Assembly (NCBI GenBank): GCA_022759365.1
Contig: JAEMPJ010000020.1
Coordinates: 1-51,036 of the forward strand
Source: Thermogladius sp.
GTDB lineage: Archaea; Thermoproteota; Thermoprotei_A; Sulfolobales; Desulfurococcaceae
DNA: 51,036 nucleotides
Reading direction: 5' to 3'
Translations under genes and position numbers: made by a program
Part shown: piece after piece, positions 8,900 through 16,790 of the stretch
Layout of the letters: each line of letters opens with the position of its first letter
Numbering within the stretch: position 1 is the first letter of the stretch
Notes under the pieces: generated by a model
Seen by the model: only the letters and a program-made list of their open reading frames with translations
Databases searched by the model: none
Told to the model about the DNA's origin: nothing

Positions 8900-9469
8900 C
8901 TACTTCCGTCTTCTATGCCCAGTCTTAACCAATATAGCGAGAACCAGCATTAGAATCACCGCAACCAACGCCCAGTCCCCGCCTGCTAAAGAGTTGACTG
9001 AGATGTATATTAGTGCTAGGCCTGCTAGAGCGGCTACAGCTGTTATGATGTAGTCCATAGCCAAATAGAAGATTACAATCAGTATTATGGCTAGTAGAAG
9101 AGTGTAGAGGAGGTTTAGACTCATGTATCCTCCTAGGAGTAGCGCTGTGCTTAGCCCGGCGATTATGGATAGGGATAGCTTGAATATCGCCCAGCCGACT
9201 AGGAAGCCGATCACGAAGAGTATTAGTATAACCAATATCGAGGCTATCTGGCCGAGTTTCAAACCACTAGAAACCCTTAGGCCGATGTAGGCTAGTAGAA
9301 CCCCGAAGCCCACGCTTACAGTAAGCTTGAGTATAAGCCGACCCGCGAACAATAAGGCTATGCCCGCTATCAATAGGACTAGGGCGGAGCCGGCACCCGC
9401 CTTAGTCAGCTCGCTCACAGTAATACTAGTTAAATTGTTTAAGCCGAAACCCAAGTTCACAAAAGACAC
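8900..9469 (-). CDS. Polytopic membrane protein, unknown function
   Basis: I do not recognise this very hydrophobic 189-residue protein. It has about six or seven transmembrane segments with almost no loops and a basic C-terminus (KTGHRRRK). The track starts at GTG 9469, but the fourth codon is also GTG (9460) and sits six bases after a clean GGTG ribosome site, so initiation at 9460 is likely. It is the first gene of an operon with the DUF2070 membrane protein, suggesting that the two act together at the membrane. Confidence 0.78.
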   Translation of the reverse strand: MSFVNLGFGLNNLTSITVSELTKAGAGSALVLLIAGIALLFAGRLILKLTVSVGFGVLLAYIGLRVSSGLKLGQIASILVILILFVIGFLVGWAIFKLSLSIIAGLSTALLLGGYMSLNLLYTLLLAIILIVIFYLAMDYIITAVAALAGLALIYISVNSLAGGDWALVAVILMLVLAILVKTGHRRRK

Positions 9470-9502
9470 CTTTCCAGCTTACTCTAAGCCTTACAGTCCA
9501 GG

Positions 9503-9511
9503 GTATAAAAA
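9503..9511 (-). promoter_or_regulatory. TATA box of the 9469/DUF2070 operon
   Basis: The plus-strand GTATAAAAA reads TTTTTATAC on the minus strand. It lies about 40-50 bases upstream of the GTG start, correct spacing for a short-leader transcript. Confidence 0.5.
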
Positions 9512-9570
9512 CCTATTTTCAACTCAAAAATTATTACAACTCCACCTATGAGGGGGCACCCCGGCAGTAC

Positions 9571-9599
9571 CCTCTACAAGTTAATAATAATTATAGAGG
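9571..9599. repeat. Small inverted repeat between lig and the 9469 gene
   Basis: CCTCTA at 9571-9576 and TAGAGG at 9594-9599 form a perfect six-base inverted repeat around an AT-only-rich 17-base loop. It lies in the 159-base gap upstream of the 9469 promoter and downstream of lig. It may be a terminator-like hairpin or chance. Confidence 0.3.
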
Positions 9600-9628
9600 A
9601 AAAGCTACTGGGAGGGCGATAAACGTGT

Positions 9629-11461
9629 TTAAACTGCTTCACCCTCACTAGGCTTTTCGACAATTTTCTTCAGCTGCCTCTTGTACATCTCCACGAGCTC
9701 TGAGGAGGTTGTCGCGTCCTCCGGCCCCTTGTCATCCCTCCACCTTATAAACCTGGGGAACCTAATAGAGATTCCCGCGTCGCTTCTAATTTTACCTACA
9801 CCACATGTGTGGAGTGGGGAGAGTGTCAGCTCTGCGCCTATGATCTCGGCGACTAGTTTCGGCTCAACCCACACGTCGGGCTCTATGTTTGAGACCACTC
9901 TTACAGGCTTCCTCTCCATTATGTAGGGTTTGAGTAGATCTGGTAGCTTGTTTAAGTCCTCGTCCGAGAAACCGCTTCCAACTTTGCAGACAGTCTCGAA
10001 GACATCCTTCTCATCATTATACGCCGCCATCAACAGGGCGCCGAACTTACCTCCCCTCCTCCCCTTCCCGTAGAAGGCGCCTACGACAACCAGGTCAACG
10101 GTATCTATCATCTCGCTCCTGTAGTCTCTCTTATACTTTATCCAAAGCCACCCTCTTGTACCAGCCTGGTAGATCGAGTCCTTGTGGAGAGCCTTCACCA
10201 TAACCCCCTCAGCGCCGTTACCTATTGCCTCCATGAAGAATTTCTCCAGGTCTCCGGGGGTCTTCACAGTAATGTACTCTGCTATGTCCAAGCCCTCATT
10301 CCTCTCAACGATCTCCTCTAGGGCCCTCCTCCTCTCAGGCAAGGGTTTTACAGTGTAGTCGACCCCGTTAGCATACAATAAGTCGAATAAGAAAACCTTT
10401 ACAGGTATCTCTTTAACGACTGCCTGAATATCATGCTTCCTCTTCCTATGCATCAACTCCTGGAAGGGCTTGAAGTCCCCAGTATCGGGATCCACGGCAA
10501 CTATCTCGCCTTCGACAATAGCTTCATCCGCTTTAATCCCCCTCCTCGCGTAGTCTACCACATCAGGGTACTGGTGTGTTATGTTCTCGAGTCTCCTAGA
10601 GTAGATTATCACCTCGCTACCCTTTTTGTGTATCTGGGCTCTCTCCCCATCATACTTGTATTCTACGAATCCTACACCGCCAACTTTCTCCAGAATCTCC
10701 ACAGGGTCGTTGTGTCTCTCAGCGAGCATGGGCCTAATGGGGATGCCTACAACGGGCTTCAACGCTTTCAACTCCTCAATACCTTTAGCGGCTACTATTT
10801 TAGCCACCTCGCCTAAATCAGCCCTCAGGTTGTAGGCTCTCTCGATTATAGGCCTTGCGAAGGATCCTCCCCCGAAGGCTATCGCAAGGGCATCCATTAA
10901 AGTGGCCTCCCCAACCCCCAGCCTCAGCTTCCCCTCCACGAACCTAACAATATACCTCGCCTCCTTAGGGGATGCCTCTGTCAACAGGCCTGAAAGCAAC
11001 CTTATCTTAATGTCTTTACTCCCCTCGCCCTGGGCCATTGCGATCCTCGCGAGGGTTTCATATACACGTGAAACCGTCAGCTCCCTCTTAGTTGAAACAA
11101 AGGATAGCAAGGTAGTAGCCTTCTTCTGCTTCTCCCTCGAGGCAGATATGAGGCTCTCAGCCGCTTTCCCGAGGTCGCCTAGAGTCTTAGCCGTCTTCTC
11201 AACTATATCCTCGCTTTGACCCGTCGCAATCGCTATCGCCTTGATAATAGACTTCTCGGCTACGCCTAGCTCGGGCAAGCCCTTCCAATCCGGCCACAAC
11301 TTCTCCTCGATGATATACACAACTTTATCTATTATCTCCGGCGGAGTCTTCTTCAGCAGGCTTGCAAGAATGTTCGTCATCTGCGTCCTCGAGGTAATGC
11401 TCTCCAGAGCCTCAAACGTGTCTGCTAAAACTTTGAAGGGTAAATCGTTAGCAGTGGACAC
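9629..11461 (-). CDS. lig: ATP-dependent DNA ligase
   Basis: This ligase seals nicks during replication and repair. The 610-residue length is standard for archaeal DNA ligase I. An N-terminal DNA-binding helical domain (to about 220) is followed by the adenylation domain with the nucleotidylated lysine in [12 protein letters not shown] (about K269). Further motifs are [27 protein letters not shown] and WIKYKRDY, and an OB-fold completes the protein. The GTG start follows GGAGGG by six bases, and a TATA box is about 35 bases upstream. The gene is followed downstream by the 9469 membrane operon and preceded by a gap containing a C/D box sRNA on the opposite strand. Confidence 0.97.
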   Translation of the reverse strand: MSTANDLPFKVLADTFEALESITSRTQMTNILASLLKKTPPEIIDKVVYIIEEKLWPDWKGLPELGVAEKSIIKAIAIATGQSEDIVEKTAKTLGDLGKAAESLISASREKQKKATTLLSFVSTKRELTVSRVYETLARIAMAQGEGSKDIKIRLLSGLLTEASPKEARYIVRFVEGKLRLGVGEATLMDALAIAFGGGSFARPIIERAYNLRADLGEVAKIVAAKGIEELKALKPVVGIPIRPMLAERHNDPVEILEKVGGVGFVEYKYDGERAQIHKKGSEVIIYSRRLENITHQYPDVVDYARRGIKADEAIVEGEIVAVDPDTGDFKPFQELMHRKRKHDIQAVVKEIPVKVFLFDLLYANGVDYTVKPLPERRRALEEIVERNEGLDIAEYITVKTPGDLEKFFMEAIGNGAEGVMVKALHKDSIYQAGTRGWLWIKYKRDYRSEMIDTVDLVVVGAFYGKGRRGGKFGALLMAAYNDEKDVFETVCKVGSGFSDEDLNKLPDLLKPYIMERKPVRVVSNIEPDVWVEPKLVAEIIGAELTLSPLHTCGVGKIRSDAGISIRFPRFIRWRDDKGPEDATTSSELVEMYKRQLKKIVEKPSEGEAV

Positions 11462-11495
11462 TCGAAACCCTCCACTATGAATATAGGGGTTAGAA

Positions 11496-11506
11496 GCGTA
11501 TAATAG
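11496..11506 (-). promoter_or_regulatory. TATA box of lig
   Basis: The minus-strand CTATTATACGC is TATA-like and sits about 40 bases before the lig GTG, predicting a leader of roughly 12 bases that contains the GGAGGG ribosome site. Confidence 0.5.
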
Positions 11507-11536
11507 TTTTGTGCCAAACTAATGTAAAGAGAAATG

Positions 11537-11552
11537 GTGTCGCAGACGACAC
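11537..11552 (+). repeat. Perfect hairpin GTGTCG-CAGA-CGACAC
   Basis: A six-base-pair perfect inverted repeat with a four-base loop ends directly at the TATA box of the putative sRNA and lies between the divergent lig and sRNA promoters. It could be an operator or an insulator-like element; no function can be assigned. Confidence 0.45.
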
Positions 11553-11563
11553 TTATTTAAATA
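11552..11563 (+). promoter_or_regulatory. TATA box of the putative C/D box sRNA
   Basis: CTTATTTAAATA lies about 26-28 bases upstream of the expected 5' end of the C/D box RNA at about 11585, the standard archaeal spacing. Confidence 0.55.
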
Positions 11564-11585
11564 ATGGGTCTTAACATTATTTTTC

Positions 11586-11652
11586 ACAGTGATGATGACT
11601 ACCCGGCAAGATTGAGGCTTGCAATGATATCTCAGTGTTACTCTGAGCTTGT
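11586..11652 (+). ncRNA. C/D box guide sRNA (2'-O-methylation guide), predicted
   Basis: The four boxes appear in the correct order and spacing: C box ATGATGA (11592-11598), a 13-base guide, D' box TTGA (11612-11615), an 8-base spacer, a C'-like box ATGATAT (11624-11630), a 12-base guide, and D box CTGA (11643-11646). Flanking CACA and TGTG can pair to close the kink-turn. A TATA box sits at the right distance upstream. Such RNAs assemble with L7Ae, Nop5 and fibrillarin to methylate rRNA. The D' guide contains TACCCGGCAAG, complementary to CUUGCCGGGUA, which I recall from archaeal 23S rRNA after helix 69. The D guide GTGTTACT complements AGUAACAC, present in the archaeal 16S 109F primer region. 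Targets are inference; the box layout is directly visible. Confidence 0.7.
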
Positions 11653-11987
11653 GCCCCCAACTACTTCGAATCCTAGAAGATTGCAGTCAGCTTAGTTTTG
11701 TTTTTCCTCGCCCATTGCTCCCTCCAGTACTTTAATGTTTATCAGCGTTGAGAACGCGAGGGACGGTGGTTTAAACCCTCAACTGTTTCTAACAATGCAT
11801 GCTGAAACGTCGCGCGATCCCTTGGCTCTAGAGAAGCAAGCATTGCTACCCCTGAGACCGTGATCCGGCTCTATACGTAGCCACGTTCTCTGGAAAGGGG
11901 TGAACTAGGAGGAAGCTCCTGGATGCAATGAGGGAGCGTTGGAGTGATGGTGGATGTTTAGAGGCACGCGGCGAGCTTGCTGGCCGG
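11653..11987. other. 335-base region with no recognised gene
   Basis: This is the rest of a 526-base gap. No ORF above 60 codons is present. Several short potential hairpins are visible on the plus strand: GTTGAG/CTCAAC around 11750-11785, AGCAA-GCA-TTGCT near 11836, GGCT...AGCC near 11868-11885, and GGAG-GAA-CTCC near 11910. The base composition is GC-richer than in other intergenic gaps. It does not show the conserved segments of RNase P or SRP RNA that I would recognise. It may encode a structured RNA or be a decayed gene. Confidence 0.35.
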
Positions 11988-12629
11988 CTACTTTTTAATA
12001 AACTTCAGCAGGCCTTTCTCCCCTCTCCCAAAAGCCTCGTCTATGACTTGTTTGATAGGGCCCTTGAAATCCTTCTCGATGTCCTCTTTTAAACCTGGAT
12101 TGTAGAGCCCTGATGCCGGGTGGTATGTCGCGACCAGCTTAACTTTTAAGCCCAGTATTTCTACATCTCTCACTCTGCCGTGCTCCCTCGTCATGCTGGT
12201 CCAATTCAGCCCAGCAAGCTTGTAGAGAAACCTCCCCGAGTGTCTTCCAAGAGCTACTATGGCCTTTGGCTTCAACAGCTTGATCTGCCTCACGAGGTAT
12301 TCAGAGCAGGCCTGGATCTCCTCTTCTGTTGGATCCCTGTTCCCAGGCGGCCTACACTTCACGACGTTTGTTATATACACTCTACTCCTCTCAACCCCGA
12401 TCATGGATAGTAGTTGAGTCAAATACTGCCCTGCGGCCCCGACAAAAGGCCTCCCCGTTTCATCCTCCGTCCTCCCCGGCGCTTCCCCAACGAACAATAC
12501 TGGTGAGCTAGTGTCCCCTTCACCTGGTACAGGGTTCTTCCTATATTTATGTAGAGGGCACTTCTCGCATCTCTTTATTTCCTGGACAAGCGACTCCCAG
12601 CTATCACTCAAGGGAAACACCGGTGTCAT
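11988..12629 (-). CDS. udg: Family 4 uracil-DNA glycosylase (4Fe-4S)
   Basis: The enzyme excises uracil from DNA, important where cytosine deaminates quickly at high temperature. Diagnostic features are CEKCPLHKYR with the first two cluster cysteines, the catalytic/uracil-binding GEAPGRTEDETGRPFVGAAGQ motif, NVVKCRPPGNRDPTEEE with the third cysteine, a fourth cysteine in ACSEYL, and the final ATYHPAS motif. The track opens at TTG 12644. I prefer ATG 12629, because a TATA-like TTTATC lies about 27 bases upstream of it, which would make the mRNA essentially leaderless. The resulting 213 residues match the family. Confidence 0.95.
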   Translation of the reverse strand: MTPVFPLSDSWESLVQEIKRCEKCPLHKYRKNPVPGEGDTSSPVLFVGEAPGRTEDETGRPFVGAAGQYLTQLLSMIGVERSRVYITNVVKCRPPGNRDPTEEEIQACSEYLVRQIKLLKPKAIVALGRHSGRFLYKLAGLNWTSMTREHGRVRDVEILGLKVKLVATYHPASGLYNPGLKEDIEKDFKGPIKQVIDEAFGRGEKGLLKFIKK

Positions 12630-12727
12630 CTTAAAATATGTCAAATGTTTTGGTTGATAAATGAAGGTGTTCGGGAATAGATGGGGAAATTATCACACTG
12701 AGACTAGGGTGTTGTTCAAAGACGGGA

Positions 12728-13480
12728 TTGGAAAAACTCAGGGAGACTTCAAGGAGCATTGATGTTCAAGGGAGGGATGTATATCTTCTTGTAACACCGG
12801 AGTTCGTCAGCAAGAGCGACCTTGAGAGAATGAGGGAGGTTGCTAGAAATAGCTTGGGAGAGGGGCTCATATTATTCAAAGCAGAAGGCCCCCTCCGTTT
12901 TGATTGCGAGATTTTTCGGATTGAGGGTTTAAGCAATATAATCGGCGTTTACGGTGAGGCAGGCAAAGTGTTAGATTTCATCCAATATGGAAGACCCGGT
13001 GGAAGAACCCAGGTTATAGGAGTGAGAGCTGGGCTTATGACAGCATGGAGTTATCTGGTGGGTAGACTTCCGAAACCATTAAACATGATCCTCGGGGAGC
13101 CTACCAGGCTTTTGAAGTTCAGCTTTGTCGGGGCGACAGGCACCCTCGTAAACCTGTTTGTGTCATCCCTCATCTTCTACCTGAAGTTAGCCGGCGCATA
13201 CATCTCTACAATAGTGGGCTTCGAAGTCAGCACCCTATGGAATTTTATACTCCACGAGCACTGGACTTTCAGGGATCTAGCCTCTCTTCAACCGGGGCTC
13301 GTCCTTAACAGGCTGGTGAAATTCCACTTGTCAGCACTCGCCAGCCTGTTTTCACAGCTTGGGTTAGTGTACTTAGGAAATATCGTCCTCGGCTACAACT
13401 ACACGGCCAGCCTGCTAGCGGGGATAATCGTGGGCTTTCTAATAAACTACGTTATAAGCAGATACTATGCGTGGAAGTAG
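12728..13480 (+). CDS. GtrA-domain membrane protein with unrecognised N-terminal domain
   Basis: Residues from about 125 to the end form a GtrA-like four-helix membrane domain: LLKFSFVGATGTLVNLFVSS, then STLWNFILHEHWTF with the typical N-x-x-x-x-x-x-W-T-F pattern, then two more helices ending INYVISRYYAW. GtrA proteins help flip or use polyprenyl-linked sugars in cell-surface glycosylation. The first 120 residues are soluble and alpha/beta in character (GRDVYLLVTPEFVS, GNIIGVYGEAGKV-like strands); I do not recognise them and they are not a normal GT2 glycosyltransferase. The start is TTG with no clear ribosome site; a TATA-like AAATTATCA lies about 37 bases upstream. The stop overlaps the long form of the next ORF only. 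Confidence 0.78.
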   Translation: MEKLRETSRSIDVQGRDVYLLVTPEFVSKSDLERMREVARNSLGEGLILFKAEGPLRFDCEIFRIEGLSNIIGVYGEAGKVLDFIQYGRPGGRTQVIGVRAGLMTAWSYLVGRLPKPLNMILGEPTRLLKFSFVGATGTLVNLFVSSLIFYLKLAGAYISTIVGFEVSTLWNFILHEHWTFRDLASLQPGLVLNRLVKFHLSALASLFSQLGLVYLGNIVLGYNYTASLLAGIIVGFLINYVISRYYAWK

Positions 13481-13571
13481 CACTATCCGCTTCCAAGTGT
13501 TTCTATCCTGGCACCCCTATCGATTCTTGTTTAAAAGCCTTGAACGTATTGACTACATAGAGGTGCGGGGC

Positions 13572-13805
13572 ATGGGTTTAAAGCACGGGAAGTATATCTA
13601 CGTGGAGAGAGAAGACGGCTTCTACGTCAAGGTTAGACTGCTTAAAATTAGGTTCGGGAAGAAAGGGAAGGAAGCCGGCGACTTAAACAACCCGGGGAAC
13701 TATGTCGTGACACCGGTGAAAACTAGAAACCCCCCTCCTTCAGCCACGGTGATTAAGGAGCAGGATCTACCAGATGAAGTTAGAAGGATTGTTGGAGAAG
13801 TCTAG
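13572..13805 (+). CDS. Small conserved-looking crenarchaeal protein, unknown function
   Basis: The track ORF begins at 13467, but the first 35 residues overlap the GtrA gene and look non-coding. The internal ATG at 13572 follows GAGGTGCGGGGC, a strong ribosome site, and gives a 77-residue basic protein starting MGLKHGKYIYVERED. It consists of short strands (KYIYVE, FYVKVRLLKIRFG) and a charged C-terminal helix (LPDEVRRIVGEV), suggesting a small beta-barrel or RNA-binding fold. It may belong to a small Desulfurococcales DUF family (DUF5622 is my guess). It is 11 bases upstream of the next small gene. Confidence 0.7.
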   Translation: MGLKHGKYIYVEREDGFYVKVRLLKIRFGKKGKEAGDLNNPGNYVVTPVKTRNPPPSATVIKEQDLPDEVRRIVGEV

Positions 13806-13816
13806 GGGTCGAGGCT

Positions 13817-14107
13817 TTGTCTCTAAAAGCCGAGCTAAGCAAGGTATTTGGTAAAGTCTACGAGGAAGATCAAGGGGAGTACAAGCTTTACATACTGCAC
13901 GAAAAAGGCGAGCCGAAGTTCATCCTCTGCGTCGAGAAGATCGAAGACTTCATTGTAGGGAAGATCACTTTGTTCTCCAAGTCTACTTCAACAGATTGCT
14001 ACTCGCTTGAATACCAGCCGGAAGGGCTATATATAATCGCTAGTAGCGATAATGAGCTTATCAAAAGATTGGGAGACAAAATAAACCGCCTCGCCCTCCT
14101 CGAGTAG
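13817..14107 (+). CDS. Small protein of unknown function
   Basis: I do not recognise this 96-residue protein. It begins at TTG after GGTCGAGG, 11 bases past the previous stop, so it is in the same operon. The sequence alternates strands (YKLYILHEKGEPKFILCVEK, KITLFSK, GLYIIASS) and ends in a helix (NELIKRLGDKINRLALLE). It has no membrane segment and three cysteines without a metal-site spacing. Confidence 0.65.
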   Translation: MSLKAELSKVFGKVYEEDQGEYKLYILHEKGEPKFILCVEKIEDFIVGKITLFSKSTSTDCYSLEYQPEGLYIIASSDNELIKRLGDKINRLALLE

Positions 14108-14242
14108 ACGGAGGCACCTAATACCTCAAACCTACTTGTGTAGAGATCCTTTTCACCGTTTGATCCAAGGCAGCAAGTTACCGTTTAAATACAAAGATCC
14201 AAAGAACCACTTTCTCCCTCTCCACACGTAGAGCATTGTTTC
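14108..14242. other. Convergent gap with a TATA-like element
   Basis: This 135-base gap lies between two gene ends, so no promoter is expected. It nevertheless contains GTTTAAATAC at 14183-14192, a TATA-like sequence on either strand. No ORF or box motif is evident. It may mark an unannotated short RNA or be chance. Confidence 0.3.
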
Positions 14243-14563
14243 TTAAGTGAGCTCTCTGAAATCTTTGATCAATTTTTTGAAGAGTTCAGCATCTTTCTCA
14301 TTCAAAACATGGATCTCTACCCTCCTATTTGGCACTAGACTCCTTGCCTCGTGTAAGACTCTCAACCTATCTATTTCATCTGGTATCTCTATTAGAACGT
14401 CTATGTCGCTAGCCCCTATGTTCTCCCCTCTTAGATAGGAGCCGAACAAATAGACTTTACCGCGATAATTCTCTGCGAGTTTTTTCAATGCAGAGAGGTA
14501 TTTATCCAGGTTTTCCTCTAGATCCTTCTTTGTTTTCTTTAAGTAATCGATATGCCTATACAC
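14243..14563 (-). CDS. mntA: MNT-type minimal nucleotidyltransferase (HEPN partner)
   Basis: This 106-residue protein carries the nucleotidyltransferase core: GSYLRGENIGASDIDVLIEIP, that is G-S followed by the D-x-D metal site, and a third acidic strand in RRVEIHVLNE. MNT proteins pair with HEPN proteins as type VII toxin-antitoxin modules, in which the MNT partner AMPylates the HEPN RNase. The N-terminal helix (YLKKTKKDLEENLDKYL) precedes the core. Its start overlaps the 3' end of the HEPN gene by 25 bases. Because the HEPN gene is broken, this antitoxin-like gene may now be orphaned. Confidence 0.88.
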   Translation of the reverse strand: MYRHIDYLKKTKKDLEENLDKYLSALKKLAENYRGKVYLFGSYLRGENIGASDIDVLIEIPDEIDRLRVLHEARSLVPNRRVEIHVLNEKDAELFKKLIKDFRELT

Positions 14564-14892
14564 TTGAAGACCCCTTCCACGAAGTTTTTTGCCTCAACAT
14601 ATTCCCTCTCGCCGTAGGTACGGAGAAAATAACGTGCACCTGTATAAGCGTCCTCAAGTATGTCTATAACATACCATTTTTCTTCGGAAAGCCTCATGAG
14701 ACAATTGTCCTCGGTGAGCTCAACTAAGTCTTTTATGGAATGCGTCCTAGGAAAGTCTCCAATGGTTTTCAACAAGTATGCTTTCAAGGAGAGTTAAACG
14801 GCCTGCTCGAGGTGAAAGAGCGCGATGTCGTATCTCCCAGCGGCAATATCGTTAACGCTGATTCTATACAGGTGCTTAGCTCTTTCAATCAT
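14539..14892 (-). pseudogene. HEPN-domain protein gene interrupted by one in-frame stop
   Basis: The track shows only an 82-residue ORF from TTG 14787 (KAYLLKTIGDFPRTHSIKDL...), the C-terminal two-thirds of a HEPN domain. Reading in frame upstream from ATG 14892 gives MIERAKHLYRISVNDIAAGR, then YDIALFHLEQAV, then TAA at 14794-14796, then LSLKAYLL. HEPN proteins have Glu or a similar residue at this point (QAVELSLKAYLL), so a single GAA to TAA change explains the break. The restored product would be 117 residues, a normal length, and it overlaps the MNT partner by 25 bases in the usual HEPN-MNT order. The downstream TTG has no ribosome site. A TATA-like TTTATTAAT lies upstream near 14950. Confidence 0.85.
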
Positions 14893-15040
14893 CTCCCTGT
14901 AGAGCGTGATGCTCAGCGAGACCACCAGCCCAATTATACTCGATCTCTCCACCCTATTAATAAAACATAGCGGATGTTTAGAGCAATGTATCTCTTGGAA
15001 GCAGATACAGCAAGCTTATCGAGATTAGATACCAGAGAAG

Positions 15041-15454
15041 CTAATATTTCTCTAGCAGATAAGCGTATACCCCAGCGAAGCCGAGCCCGGCCACTATGAC
15101 TGCCGCGGCCATCCTGGCATCTAAAGACAGGGTGATGCTCAAGGAGAGGGAGAGCAGGATAACGCCAAGTGCGCCTCTCACGCTACGCCTTGAAACGAGA
15201 AGGGCGTGCTCCCTCTCTAGGAGGAAGCCTGTTAAAGCCAGCCACGCTGAGATTAAGAGGAGGCCTGTAGCCACCGATTTAGCCGCTGGTAGATTATAAG
15301 ACGAGATTATCCCTAAGACCACGCCTGCGACTAGGATTATGAAATCGTAGAGCGGGCGGTATTTAAGGAATCCGCACACACTAGACCACCATACTCTCAA
15401 AACTGCTAGGGCTCTTAATATATAATCTAACCGTGCCATCGCATAGTTCGACAT
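15041..15454 (-). CDS. Small membrane protein closing the SPFH operon
   Basis: I do not recognise this 137-residue protein. It has four hydrophobic segments (about residues 35-52, 60-78, 95-110 and 113-132) and a basic patch between the second and third (REHALLVSRRSVRG). The ORF overlaps the end of the upstream zinc-ribbon gene by 74 bases in another frame; the true start may be a later codon. As the last gene of the five-gene SPFH operon it could provide membrane anchoring for the soluble members. Confidence 0.65.
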   Translation of the reverse strand: MSNYAMARLDYILRALAVLRVWWSSVCGFLKYRPLYDFIILVAGVVLGIISSYNLPAAKSVATGLLLISAWLALTGFLLEREHALLVSRRSVRGALGVILLSLSLSITLSLDARMAAAVIVAGLGFAGVYAYLLEKY

Positions 15455-16790
15455 AGCCCTGTTTGACCTTCGCAGGCAAATATATCAAGTCTCCAACATC
15501 CACAGCCACGTTTGTAACCTTAAGCTTCCCGCCACCCGCCCTCCATTGGTCATAGAAGTACCTTTCGGCGAGCCGTCTCGTTGTGAGTGGCGGTAGAACA
15601 CGGGTGTTTGGGTTCAAGTAATCGTTTCTAAGACTAACCTTAACCTTCTGAATACAGAGGGTTGTGTAAGCACTTATCTTCCTATACAGGTCTTTTTCCT
15701 TTGCCTCTAGGAAGTAGTTTAAATCGACTACAGGCGGGTGTGTTAGAGGCGTGGATGCCGGAATCAGTGTGTCGAAAGCGGCTTCGTCACCCCTCCTGCG
15801 TAGTAGACCTCCCGCGACCAGTGTGAGGGCAACTCTCGCTAGATAGAAAGGCATGTAGATATCCCCGACACCAGCCACATACCTCACTGTTGAAACACCT
15901 GCTTTCGAAGTATTCAGCCTCGCGTACTCTTTCACAAGCTCTGACAACTGCTCTTCAACGATCCCACCTGTTATCGAGGCGTATTTTTGAATGTAGTCTA
16001 CCACCCTAACATAAGGCTCGAGAGGGTCTCTACCTTGCTGGAACCAAGTGTTGGACCAGTCCACTATGGTTGCTACAACTTCAACACGGTTTCTGTCAGC
16101 TGGGTCAACGCTCGACAAGCCTTCTAGTATGGTCTTAGAGGCCTGCGGGTTCCTGTTCATGATTTCGCCGAGCGCCCTGTAGACCTCGCTTGCCACCCTT
16201 ATTCTCCGGGCAAACGCGGACTCCCCTATTGCCTCAACTATCTTGTATGCTTCAGCGAGATTCCTAGCCGCCTCAGAATAATTTTCCTTGGCGGCGTTAA
16301 CTAAGGCATTGTTTATGTATGCCAGCGCGTTATAGTACCCTGTAACCTGGTTTAAGAGAGAGGAGTCCTCCTCAGTCACCACTAGCTCGCTCAACCCCTC
16401 CAGCTTAACGGCCTCCTCGAAATACCTTTTAGGGTCGTTGGAGCCCTCCCTCCCGAAGAGGCCTTTGATATCTATGAGGCTTCTCGCCATTGTTCTATAG
16501 AATTCCGCCCTGGCTGTGGCTAGTTTAGGGGTTAGTTTGGGAAGGATGTTCTCCTGGAACAAGTGGTGTCTCGCGACAAGGTCTGCTGTGGTCGAGGTGA
16601 TTATCTGCCTTGGGATCAGGCTGTAAACCCACTGTTTAACTTCCTCAAGGAGTTTAACCGTGTAGGCCTCAGAGTCCGCGATCTTGTTCCAGTACCCGCA
16701 GTACTCGCACCTTACATACTCCTCGCCCTGCCTCGGTTGCGGGAGAGGCGCGCCGCAGTTGGCGCATCTCAGCTTATATGCCTGGGCCAC
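15381..16790 (-). CDS. Zinc-ribbon plus helical-repeat protein of the SPFH operon
   Basis: The first 35 residues form a four-cysteine zinc ribbon (C9, C12, C28, C31; LRCANCGAPLPQ ... VRCEYCGYWN). The remaining 430 residues are mostly helical, with TPR-like pairs around 120-230, and end in a strand-rich region (KVTNVAVDVGDLIYLP, GYVELCDGTVRLYIKS). There is no convincing membrane helix. The GTG start follows GGAGAA and overlaps the upstream gene by 17 bases. Zinc ribbons in front of SPFH partner proteins are also found in Bacillus YdjG, which recruits the SPFH protein YdjI; whether this is a true counterpart is inference. Function unknown. Confidence 0.8.
   Translation of the reverse strand: MAQAYKLRCANCGAPLPQPRQGEEYVRCEYCGYWNKIADSEAYTVKLLEEVKQWVYSLIPRQIITSTTADLVARHHLFQENILPKLTPKLATARAEFYRTMARSLIDIKGLFGREGSNDPKRYFEEAVKLEGLSELVVTEEDSSLLNQVTGYYNALAYINNALVNAAKENYSEAARNLAEAYKIVEAIGESAFARRIRVASEVYRALGEIMNRNPQASKTILEGLSSVDPADRNRVEVVATIVDWSNTWFQQGRDPLEPYVRVVDYIQKYASITGGIVEEQLSELVKEYARLNTSKAGVSTVRYVAGVGDIYMPFYLARVALTLVAGGLLRRRGDEAAFDTLIPASTPLTHPPVVDLNYFLEAKEKDLYRKISAYTTLCIQKVKVSLRNDYLNPNTRVLPPLTTRRLAERYFYDQWRAGGGKLKVTNVAVDVGDLIYLPAKVKQGYVELCDGTVRLYIKSPSSFESMVV

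Noticed and set aside
11660-11690. TTCGAATCC resembling a tRNA T-loop
   Set aside because: The flanking bases do not form a T-stem, and no acceptor, D or anticodon arms are found around it.
11905-11990. Reading frame RRKLLDAMRERWSDGG-like near the udg 3' end
   Set aside because: It is too short, with a stop close upstream, and continues only as antisense of udg; not enough to claim a transposase or other remnant.
13467-13571. N-terminal extension of the 112-residue ORF
   Set aside because: It overlaps the GtrA gene, has no ribosome site and reads as random sequence; the ATG at 13572 with GAGGTG is clearly better.
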